DNA of 23,735 nucleotides from Myxococcales bacterium (GTDB lineage Bacteria > Myxococcota_C > UBA6777), in assembly GCA_027005175.1 (NCBI GenBank), contig JALTMC010000168.1, forward strand, positions 1-23,735, given 5' to 3'. The position numbers were made by a program, and so were the translations under genes. Of the stretch, positions 1 to 6,348 are shown one piece after another; positions within the stretch are counted from its first letter, which is position 1, and each line of letters opens with the position of its first letter. The notes under the pieces are model-generated. The model was not told where the DNA came from. It worked only from the letters and a program-made list of their open reading frames with translations, and did no database searches.

Positions 1-436
1 AAAAAATCATCAACTGATATAATGTCCCCTTTACCTCAACGATAATCGGAACTTCCGAGTAAAATTGCTTGCCTTTTTCGCGTGTGGGTGCAAATCTGGC
101 AATCTCCAGCCCTGATTTGCGACCCAAACTATCGATACGCCGCAACAAGGTTGGCAGCTCTTTGCTCGTGGGTAAGAGGGTGGTGGCTTTGGCGAGTTCG
201 CCGTCCAAACGGGCGATCTCGGCCTGCCAGCGAGTGATATTAAATTGGATGGTTCGCAGCTTATCACGCTTCTTGCGTGTCTCTTTAAACTCACGATACA
301 GCCGGAAATACTGGTTCTTTTGATCTTCGTAATAGAGGAAGTAGTAACCACCCGCCAGTGCGCCCCAAATCAACACCACGATGAGAAATTTGGCAGCGAG
401 GGGAAGTTTGTTCCATTGCTCAGTGATCTGATCCAT
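1..436 (-). CDS. pilO: Type IV pilus inner-membrane alignment protein PilO (partial, C-terminus outside window)
   Basis: The reading frame opens at an ATG on the minus strand (436) and stays open to the window edge, giving about 145 residues. It starts MDQITEQWNKLPLAAKF, followed by one membrane helix (about residues 14-34, LIVVLIWGALAGGYYFLYY), a charged coiled-coil stretch (YREFKETRKKRDKLRT) and the start of the periplasmic ferredoxin-like domain (LPTLLRRIDSLGRKSGLEI). This is the PilO layout: one helix, a coiled coil, then a dimerising periplasmic domain that pairs with PilN to link PilM to the secretin through PilP. It lies third after pilM and pilN, which fixes the assignment. The start has a weak purine-rich site (AGGGTAGAG). 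pilP and pilQ would be expected further left, outside the window. Confidence 0.88.
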   Translation of the reverse strand, partial: MDQITEQWNKLPLAAKFLIVVLIWGALAGGYYFLYYEDQKNQYFRLYREFKETRKKRDKLRTIQFNITRWQAEIARLDGELAKATTLLPTSKELPTLLRRIDSLGRKSGLEIARFAPTREKGKQFYSEVPIIVEVKGTLYQLMIF

Positions 437-464
437 GATTCTCTACCCTAAGGTTTTGTCGTTA

Positions 465-482
465 GTGTGATCTATATCACAC
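465..482. promoter_or_regulatory. Perfect CRP/FNR-type palindrome upstream of pilO
   Basis: The sequence GTGTGATCTATATCACAC is a perfect inverted repeat with 7-bp arms and matches the CRP half-site pattern TGTGA-N6-TCACA exactly. It ends 29 bp before the pilO start, inside the pilN-pilO gap. A CRP/FNR-family regulator could bind here to control pilO and downstream pil genes separately from pilMN. No regulator of that family is visible in the window, and a short palindrome could also act only as an RNA hairpin. Confidence 0.5.
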
Positions 483-495
483 TTTACCCATGTGG

Positions 496-531
496 CCAGC
501 CTCTCTTTTTCTTTCCAAAGAAAAAGGCTGG
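496..531 (-). terminator. Strong hairpin in the pilN-pilO gap
   Basis: A perfect 10-bp stem (CTTTTTCTTT at 505-514, AAAGAAAAAG at 517-526) with a 2-nt turn is extended by CCAGC (496-500) pairing with GCTGG (527-531) across a 4-nt bulge. On the pil-sense strand it is not followed by a T-run, so it may be an attenuating or mRNA-processing stem rather than a full terminator. It sits about 55 bp after the pilN stop and before the CRP-like site. Confidence 0.4.
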
Positions 532-583
532 TTTTCTGGTTCCGAACAGATGAGACAACACTCATCCTTTTCTCACTGCAGTG

Positions 584-1180
584 TTAGCTGCCTGTGCTAA
601 ATACGGCGACACAAGATAAACTAAAGACTGTACGATTGACTCTTTTGTTGTCGCCCCCAGTGTTGGCAACACTCCGTCGAACAATTTGCTGGAGTTCTAC
701 CTTTTTGAAGTAGGGGGAGTCTTGTAGGCGTTTGAAAAAGATCGCAACTGACTCGTTGGTCTCTGCTTCGCCCTTGATCGTCAGCGACGCGTTCTTCTGT
801 CTGATATTCACCAGCCAAACTTGTTTGGGGACGCGCATACTGATCTCATCAAGAACACGAACAGGCCCTTGTTTCTGACGGCGAAGCTTGTCGATAACAT
901 CGAGCTGGGCCTTCAGCAGCTTCTTCTTCTTCTTGAATTCTTCCAATCGTTTTTTGGCTTGTGCGAGGCCTTTGATAGCCCGCTTTTCCCTCTTGACGTA
1001 GTTTCGGGCCTCGGCCAGCTTGTCTTCTTGGATGTTGTAAACGATGTAAACGCCGACAAAGCCCATGGAGATAAGCAGACCAATCACAACCAGCTCAACG
1101 ATATTGACTTGACTTGCAAAGCCAACCCCGCTTTTGCCTCGTTTCTTTTTCTCTGTTTTTATGAGGTTGATGCGAATCAT
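584..1180 (-). CDS. pilN: Type IV pilus assembly protein PilN
   Basis: This 198-residue protein begins MIRINLIKTEKKKRG, the conserved cytoplasmic N-terminus of PilN that inserts into a groove of PilM. One membrane helix follows (about residues 28-49, VELVVIGLLISMGFVGVYIVY), then a long charged coiled coil (about 50-105) and a periplasmic domain (VRVLDEISMRVPKQVWLVNIRQ...). Length and layout are normal for PilN, a bitopic inner-membrane protein that dimerises with PilO and passes information from PilM to the periplasm. The ATG overlaps the pilM stop in an ATGA arrangement, implying translational coupling. The 147-bp gap to pilO is unusually large for this operon. Confidence 0.93.
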   Translation of the reverse strand: MIRINLIKTEKKKRGKSGVGFASQVNIVELVVIGLLISMGFVGVYIVYNIQEDKLAEARNYVKREKRAIKGLAQAKKRLEEFKKKKKLLKAQLDVIDKLRRQKQGPVRVLDEISMRVPKQVWLVNIRQKNASLTIKGEAETNESVAIFFKRLQDSPYFKKVELQQIVRRSVANTGGDNKRVNRTVFSLSCVAVFSTGS

Positions 1181-2244
1181 CTGTCACCAGCCTTCCGAAA
1201 AGCGAGACCTGTGGCCACAGCAGCAATGGGAGCCACATCTCTAAGGTATTCCAAGTCGAAGCGATTGCTGTCCACTTCGATGTTCTTGAATGGATTGATG
1301 ATCTCCACCGGTACACCGAGCTTTTGCTCAATCGTTCGATACAAAGAGGGGATTTTGGCAGTGCCACCGCTCAAGTAGATACGAGAGATGTGACTGTCTG
1401 CGCTGGTTGCCGTGTAGAAGTCGAGAGAGCGCTGGATCTCGGAGGCTACACCTTCAGAGACCATGTGAATGACACGCTCTACCTCTTGGGGAACGACCGC
1501 ATCTGCATCGGCTCCCAACTCTCCACCTGCTTTGAGGATTTCTGCTTCCTCATAGGAGACATCCAGCTGCTTTTGGATCTCTTCCGTGTAGATGTTTCCA
1601 CCAAGGGGTGAGATATCACGGGTGAAGGTGGTCATACCACGCGCCACAATGTTGATGTTGGTGACGCTGGCTCCGATGTTGATCAGAACCACTGTTTCGG
1701 TGGGGGACAGATCGTAACTCATCTCAAACTGATTTTGCACTGAAAAACAGTCAACATCCACAACACGTGGTGTCAAACCAGCTTCTTGGACGACTTCGAT
1801 ATAGTCGTTGACCATATCTTTCTTCGCTGCAACCAACAAGACTTCCATTTGGTTACTTTCATCAACCTGGTTGTTGAGAATCTCGACATCCAAATAGACA
1901 TCATTCATGTCAAAGGGAATGTACTGCTCAGCTTCCCATTGAATTGATTCTTGCAGCTCTTCTTGGGTCATCGGTGGTAGCGCGATCTTACGAATGATCA
2001 CAGAGTGACCACTCACTGAAATCGCTACATCTTTTCCGCGCACACGATGTGCGTCAAACAACTCTCGAAGAGTGTCGACGATCGTGTCTGACGCAATTAA
2101 TGCACCATCCACTATGGTTTCTGGGGGTAACAAAGCCAACCCGAAGTTTACGAGTTGGTAGTTTCGCTTTCCCTGTTTGAGTTGGCAGAACTTGATCCCA
2201 TTGGTACCAATATCCAGTCCAATCAGGGGCTTTTTTCTCGCCAT
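1177..2244 (-). CDS. pilM: Type IV pilus assembly ATPase-like protein PilM
   Basis: The 355-residue product is an actin-like (FtsA/SHS2 fold) cytoplasmic protein of the pilus alignment complex. The N-terminal phosphate-1 motif is LIGLDIGTNGIKFCQLKQG (about 8-26). A second nucleotide-binding strand, TVVLINIGASVTNINIV, lies mid-protein and a third, IYLSGGTAKIPSL, near the C-terminus, which ends with the usual RDVAPIAAVATGLAFRK. Length matches PilM. It binds ATP and the N-terminal tail of PilN on the inner face of the membrane. A GGGAG ribosome site lies 7 bp before the ATG. It is the first pil gene of the cluster, preceded by a 314-bp gap. Confidence 0.95.
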   Translation of the reverse strand: MARKKPLIGLDIGTNGIKFCQLKQGKRNYQLVNFGLALLPPETIVDGALIASDTIVDTLRELFDAHRVRGKDVAISVSGHSVIIRKIALPPMTQEELQESIQWEAEQYIPFDMNDVYLDVEILNNQVDESNQMEVLLVAAKKDMVNDYIEVVQEAGLTPRVVDVDCFSVQNQFEMSYDLSPTETVVLINIGASVTNINIVARGMTTFTRDISPLGGNIYTEEIQKQLDVSYEEAEILKAGGELGADADAVVPQEVERVIHMVSEGVASEIQRSLDFYTATSADSHISRIYLSGGTAKIPSLYRTIEQKLGVPVEIINPFKNIEVDSNRFDLEYLRDVAPIAAVATGLAFRKAGDR

Positions 2245-2558
2245 ACACCTGCTCCCTTGCTTCCTGCAGATTGTGGCCGGGCTCGGCTGCGGTCGATTTC
2301 CTATCTCTGGGGCTGGGGCTTCTTCTCGTCTGATGTCCCTACCTTAGGCATCGGCTCTCTGGTCCTCAGCTACTGTGGCCCACATCTTATCACAATACAT
2401 CAGGGATGCAACTAGGCAAAGCACCCCCACCTCACAGGGCCATTCCTGGCGATCGAGTTGTCTCCAACCGATCACCCCTCCCGACGTCTCATCACACAAG
2501 TGATGCCTGCTTCAGTTTCTTGCATACGGACCAAAGTCTGATCTTCTAAAGCCTCTTC
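2245..2558. other. Intergenic region upstream of pilM
   Basis: This 314-bp gap between the XRE-type gene and pilM has no supported reading frame. It contains a small perfect hairpin, CATCAC (2490-2495) with GTGATG (2500-2505) and a 4-nt loop, about 54 bp after the XRE-gene stop. There is no T-run, so it is at most a weak terminator. I looked for a sigma-54 promoter (TGGCAC-N5-TTGC) ahead of pilM on the minus strand and found none with correct spacing. The pilM promoter is presumably here but not recognisable by eye. Confidence 0.5.
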
Positions 2559-2903
2559 TCAACTCTTTTCTTTCGATTGATGCAATACCGCAACTACTTT
2601 TTGCGCCATCTCCTCGCTTGTGCGGTGGGTTTCTTCCATTCCTGAAACTGACTCTCGATCTTCTCCCTCTTCAAAAAAAACTACCTTGCGGTCGGACAAC
2701 TTCAAACCCAAGGCCAATAAGATCTTGCGCTTGGTGTCCATTCGACAATGGCTGCCCTTCTCAACACGATCGATCGTCAAAGCCGAAACTCCCGCCTTGC
2801 GGGCCAACTCGGCTTTACTCAACAACAATGACTCTCGCAACTCCTGCACGTTGTTGCCGATCTCGCCGGATAAATCCTCGTTTCCATCATATCTCTCACT
2901 CAT
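2559..2903 (-). CDS. XRE-family helix-turn-helix DNA-binding protein
   Basis: The 114-residue protein carries a Cro/C1-type HTH at about residues 13-72 (IGNNVQELRESLLLSKAELA, then RKAGVSALTIDRVEKG, then MDTKRKILLALGLKLSD). The pattern of an N-terminal helix, SKAELARKAGVS recognition core, and KILLALGL last helix is typical of XRE regulators. The C-terminal 40 residues are acidic and of unknown role. A GGAGG ribosome site lies 9-10 bp before the ATG. It is a cytoplasmic transcription regulator of unknown target. Its position directly upstream of pilM, on the same strand, suggests it could influence pilus genes, but the 314-bp gap argues against simple co-translation. The A+T-rich region upstream probably carries its promoter. 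Confidence 0.85.
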   Translation of the reverse strand: MSERYDGNEDLSGEIGNNVQELRESLLLSKAELARKAGVSALTIDRVEKGSHCRMDTKRKILLALGLKLSDRKVVFFEEGEDRESVSGMEETHRTSEEMAQKVVAVLHQSKEKS

Positions 2904-3079
2904 TTGGGATCGCCTCCATATGAAGTCTCACTCAACATTCCTACCTTCGCATTTCACGGTGTATTCTACGTTCCCGGATTCATTTCAGACTGCATCGAAC
3001 CTATACAGAAGTCAAGAAAAACTTTCTTATTTTATGCTTATTTTCATATAATTATAGATATTTATGTATATGTTAAGTG

Positions 3080-3085
3080 TATAAT
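3080..3085 (+). promoter_or_regulatory. Candidate -10 hexamer (TATAAT) for the response regulator gene
   Basis: A perfect TATAAT lies in the A+T-rich divergent region. The -35 position at 17-bp spacing reads GATATT, a poor match, so promoter strength is uncertain or activator-dependent. It is about 350 bp before the preferred response regulator start, which would give a long 5' leader. Confidence 0.3.
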
Positions 3086-3256
3086 GCATATGAATTATCT
3101 TTAATTTGCATAAAAGATCGTTGTTGCGATCTATCTCCTGGATCGGTAAAGATATTTCAGGCTACCATGAAAGCCTGGGTAGAGCGAGTGGGGTATGATA
3201 TCTTCTGACTTTTGAGAAAAGATCGTTGAATTGGGTTGGATAAGGCATCATACTGA

Positions 3257-3316
3257 AGTGGTTCGAAAGACAAGGGGCCTTTGTGGAGTGGTTCGAAAGA
3301 CAAGAGGCCTTTGTGG
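3257..3316 (+). repeat. 30-bp tandem repeat, two copies, in the leader of the response regulator
   Basis: Two adjacent 30-bp units (3257-3286 and 3287-3316) begin AGTGGTTCGAAAGACAAG and differ at one base. In the frame continuous with the downstream gene they encode VVRKTRGLCG twice, and the AGG/AGA difference is silent. A looser repeat of the flanking segment encodes CGVDVGFMDEM (from about 3312) and CGVDVDSIYEM (from about 3390). The repeat could be an mRNA leader structure or a duplicated N-terminal extension. Confidence 0.85.
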
Positions 3317-3434
3317 GGTGGATGTTGGTTTTATGGATGAGATGGGGTTTTCTACCAAGAGCAAGGCAAGCTGGCCCAAACGTTGTAGTTGTGGAGTGGA
3401 TGTTGATTCTATTTACGAGATGGAGCCCTTCAGT

Positions 3435-4829
3435 ATGAAGGAATCAAGCAAAACCAAAATTTTAGTGATTGATGATGAAGAGAGTATTCGCCACTATCTT
3501 AAGCTGCTGCTGGAACGTGAGGATTTTCAGGTTGATGTCGCTGGAGATGGGGATGAGGGTTTGCAGGCGGTGCAGGGAGAAGAGTATGAGATCATTCTAT
3601 GTGATCTCCGTATGCCAACCCGAGACGGCCTTGCTTTTCTCGAAGAGTTTCGCCGTCGCCCTTGTTTGGGGGAGGTGGTGATGATGAGTGCTTACGGTAG
3701 CCGTGATACCGCGCTCGAAGCTGTTCGTCGAGGTGCGTATGATTACATCGACAAGCCGATTCAGCGTGATGAGTTGTTGTTGGTGATCCACAAACTTCTG
3801 GAGAGAGAGAAGCTTCGCAAAGAGAATCGACGGCTTCAGATCGCTTTGATCGAAGGTTATGAAGACGAGGGGATTATCGGTGTCTCAGAGTCACTCAAGA
3901 GAGTGTTGGCCATGGCACGCCGTGCTGCAAAGTTTCCCTCCACTGTGCTGGTGACAGGTGAAAATGGCACAGGGAAAGAGTTAATTGCTCGGGCTGTTCA
4001 TCGCTGGAGTGAGCGTCAGAGTAAGGAGTTTGTTGCCATCAACAGTGGTTCTATTCCAGAGAACCTGCTGGAGTCGGAGCTTTTTGGCTACCAGCGTGGT
4101 GCGTTTACAGGAGCACACAAAGATCACGCTGGTTTGTTTGAAGCGGCTCATCAAGGGACCCTCTTTCTCGATGAAATCGCGGAGATCCCATTGCAACTTC
4201 AGGTAAAATTGTTGCGTGTTCTTCAGGAAGGTCAGATCCGTCGGATCGGTGAAGCTCACCCTCGAACGGTAGATGTGCGGATTATCGCAGCCACAAACAA
4301 GGACCTCCAAAAAGAGGTCAATGAGGGCAGATTTCGAGAAGATCTGTTTTATCGTTTGAATGTGGTTCGACTTGATGTCCCACCTCTGCGAGAACGTGCC
4401 GAAGATATACCGTTGTTGCTCGACTTTTATATCAAACGTGTCAATGCATGTTTTGGAACACATCTCGATGGTGTGGCGCCCGAGGCGATGCGTTCTCTGC
4501 TTGCCTATGAGTGGCGTGGTAATGTTCGCGAACTCAAAAATGTTGTGGAACAAGCTGCTGTTCTCGAAGAATCAGGTCGGCTCACCCTGGACACGTTACC
4601 ATCGCATATCATAACACCCGATGACTCTTCTCCCGGTGCGAAGGGAGACTGGTTGGCTCATTTGCTCGGAGATGACTTGTCGATTAAGCGAGGACAGAAG
4701 GCTCTAGAGAGGGTTCTTATCCGTCGTGCTCTTCAAGAAACCGAAGGCAATCGCTCCGCAGCAGCACGCATCCTCGAAATCAGCCATCGTGCTTTACTTT
4801 ATAAGATAAAAGATTATGACATCGTTTGA
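3435..4829 (+). CDS. Sigma-54-dependent response regulator (NtrC/PilR class)
   Basis: From the preferred ATG the protein has 464 residues in the standard order receiver, AAA+, Fis-type HTH. The receiver (about 7-125) has the acidic pair D13/D14, phospho-acceptor D57 (ILCDLRMP) and K107 (DYIDKPI). The AAA+ domain has Walker A GENGTGKE (175-182), the sigma-54-contacting GAFTGA loop (222-227), Walker B GTLFLDEI, and the REDLFYRLNVV and PPLRERAEDIP signatures. The last 26 residues form the HTH (NRSAAARILEISHRALLYKIK). It activates sigma-54 RNA polymerase after phosphorylation by an unseen histidine kinase. The frame is open upstream to a TTG at 3231 (532 residues), but the ATG at 3435 has GGAG 9 bp ahead and lies just before the receiver. 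It is near pil genes, but a PilR role is not proven. Confidence 0.93.
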   Translation: MKESSKTKILVIDDEESIRHYLKLLLEREDFQVDVAGDGDEGLQAVQGEEYEIILCDLRMPTRDGLAFLEEFRRRPCLGEVVMMSAYGSRDTALEAVRRGAYDYIDKPIQRDELLLVIHKLLEREKLRKENRRLQIALIEGYEDEGIIGVSESLKRVLAMARRAAKFPSTVLVTGENGTGKELIARAVHRWSERQSKEFVAINSGSIPENLLESELFGYQRGAFTGAHKDHAGLFEAAHQGTLFLDEIAEIPLQLQVKLLRVLQEGQIRRIGEAHPRTVDVRIIAATNKDLQKEVNEGRFREDLFYRLNVVRLDVPPLRERAEDIPLLLDFYIKRVNACFGTHLDGVAPEAMRSLLAYEWRGNVRELKNVVEQAAVLEESGRLTLDTLPSHIITPDDSSPGAKGDWLAHLLGDDLSIKRGQKALERVLIRRALQETEGNRSAAARILEISHRALLYKIKDYDIV

Positions 4830-4867
4830 CAACTTGGTTGGCCCGCCAACTCTGTCGCATAGTGGAT

Positions 4868-4883
4868 GATCGACATGTCGATC
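4868..4883. repeat. 16-bp perfect palindrome between convergent genes
   Basis: GATCGACATGTCGATC reads identically on both strands. It lies in the 84-bp gap between the convergent response regulator and HEAT/zinc genes. A second small hairpin, GTTGG (4837-4841) with CCAAC (4846-4850), lies 18 bp to the left. Neither is followed by a T-run on either strand, so bidirectional termination is possible but weakly supported; a protein-binding site is the alternative. Confidence 0.55.
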
Positions 4884-4913
4884 TTGTTGGGTTGTCGAGC
4901 CTACAATCGTATC

Positions 4914-6086
4914 TTACTTCGATTGGGTTTTGCTATAATCTTTGCTCACACACCGGTCTCGAAAGTCTTCGCCTTCTGCCATCTCTTTGAGAGGGTAAAA
5001 GTGGCGGCTTTGTTCGCAGAGGAAGAATCCGTTTTCAAAGGCTTCGGAGAGGAAGTGTATCGTTCGTTCACTGAGGAATGGTTGCTTTGCAGTGAGTCGA
5101 GCGACATTGTAAGCGCAGCGTGAGCATAAGGGCTCATTGGGTTGGCTCGCAGGGCTGACGTTCCGAGAGGGAAAGGTTTTGTGGCAGCGAAAGCACCGAA
5201 ACTGATCGTCGTGGTTGAGGGGGGCGAGGTGTTCGTATCGTTGTTTACGGCAAGATGGGCAACTGCCGTCGGTGAATTCGTACTTGGGCCAATGAGTCAG
5301 GCATAGTTTGCAGCGTTTGAGTTTGCCTTCAAAGGGCTCGATTTGTTCTACACAATCTTCAAAGTGGAATTGACAGAGGAGCTTGGCTTCTTTGTTCCAG
5401 GTACGTACTTTGTGCAACTGCGAAGGAGGTAGAAGGTGTTGGCACTCGTGACAGGGGAGGAGGTGAAGTGGTGTTGTGTCTGGACCTTGGCCTTGTGAGA
5501 GTCTGAGACCCCCTAGAAGGAGGAGTGCTTCTGCAAACCAAGCACGTAGCTCTGGAGATGCTTTTGCGATGTGAGCTTGAAGCGGCTCGATCGCTTCTTT
5601 TAAATGGAGTTCCATGATCGCACGAACACCGGCGATCTGGACATCTTCACACTCATCATCGAGGGATGCACAGAGAGGCAATACAAAGTGCCGTGCCCGC
5701 TTTTTTACGAGGTTCTGGATGCCGGCGATGCGCTTCTCGGGGAGTCGATCTCCCATGTGCCGCAGTGCGGGTTCTTTGTGAAGTTGGCCTAGGGCACGCA
5801 AGGAGGCCCATTGTACTTCCCACTCTGCATCAAACAGTGTTTTTTCTAGAGTGGCTTGTACCAACTCCAATTCGAAATTCGACAAGCAGCTGACGGCGGC
5901 AACACGCACAGAGAGATCATCGTCCTGTGTGGCTTTGTTTAAGATCGGGAGGGCAGAAGCATCATTGACGCTTTGCAGTTGTTTGGATGCGTCTTGTCGA
6001 ACACTCCAGTCGGAGTCTCGTAATTTCTCAAGTAAAGCCTCAACGACCTGAACTTCTGATGACATAAATGTGTCCTTTGGTGACAT
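4914..6086 (-). CDS. HEAT-repeat protein with C-terminal multiple zinc-ribbon-like region
   Basis: The 390-residue protein has no signal peptide or membrane helix. Residues about 10-200 form five or so HEAT-like helical pairs (LLEKLRDSDWSVRQDASKQL, LNKATQDDDLSVRVAAVSCL, LFDAEWEVQWASLRALGQL, LDDECEDVQIAGVRAIMEL). The rest is a cysteine-rich region with pairs C212/C215, C238 with H241/C245, C259/C262, C276/C279, C298/C301, C321/C324 and single C357 and C379, spaced like several consecutive zinc ribbons. HEAT solenoids bind proteins; the ribbons may bind protein or nucleic acid. I do not recognise a named family. It may start instead at the ATG at 6065, which has AAAGGA 7 bp ahead; the 6086 ATG has GGAG about 4 bp ahead. 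It is divergent from the kinase-STAND-WD40 gene, separated by about 260 bp. Confidence 0.85.
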   Translation of the reverse strand: MSPKDTFMSSEVQVVEALLEKLRDSDWSVRQDASKQLQSVNDASALPILNKATQDDDLSVRVAAVSCLSNFELELVQATLEKTLFDAEWEVQWASLRALGQLHKEPALRHMGDRLPEKRIAGIQNLVKKRARHFVLPLCASLDDECEDVQIAGVRAIMELHLKEAIEPLQAHIAKASPELRAWFAEALLLLGGLRLSQGQGPDTTPLHLLPCHECQHLLPPSQLHKVRTWNKEAKLLCQFHFEDCVEQIEPFEGKLKRCKLCLTHWPKYEFTDGSCPSCRKQRYEHLAPLNHDDQFRCFRCHKTFPSRNVSPASQPNEPLCSRCAYNVARLTAKQPFLSERTIHFLSEAFENGFFLCEQSRHFYPLKEMAEGEDFRDRCVSKDYSKTQSK

Positions 6087-6348
6087 CCTTCTCCACCAAG
6101 TCGGGGCTTGGGTCGGTAGAGCCTAGCCAAGGCTGCACATGACATTTGGTGAAGAGCTTCGTATTCGCTCGGATAAGTTGGGTTGGGAGAGCATGGTTAC
6201 AAGAGGTGTCAGAATTCCCCATCCAATCTGCCCTCCATTATAGACCAGATGATGCGGGACACAAGACTATTGTCCTAGAATTTGCTAGACTGTGTTGAAA
6301 GATAACACTTTTGCCTTCTCTGGAGGTGCTTTGTCTGTAGAAGTCGTG

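Larger units (their letters stand above)
2904..3434. other. Divergent A+T-rich promoter region and repeat-bearing leader
   Basis: The 531-bp region separates the XRE gene (minus) from the response regulator (plus). About 3000-3115 is strongly A+T-rich and holds perfect TATAAT hexamers on both strands (plus 3080-3085, minus 3056-3051). A small hairpin, CAGGCT (3158-3163) with AGCCTG (3172-3177), follows. From 3231 a frame opens at TTG and runs in-frame into the response regulator. It contains a 30-bp tandem repeat and a second, looser repeat (see separate entry). I see no independent gene. Confidence 0.5.

Noticed and set aside
821-1378. Plus-strand 185-codon open frame over pilN/pilM
   Set aside because: It is antisense to two confidently identified pil genes, with no recognisable domain or ribosome site.
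2245-2558. Sigma-54 promoter for pilM
   Set aside because: A partial likeness exists near 2410-2430 on the minus strand (GGTGC ... TTGC), but the spacing between the GG and GC elements is wrong.
3257-3316. CRISPR array
   Set aside because: The two 30-bp units are directly adjacent with no spacer and only two copies, and no cas gene is present.
3981-4553. Minus-strand 190-codon open frame inside the response regulator
   Set aside because: Antisense to the conserved AAA+ domain; sequence has no family features.
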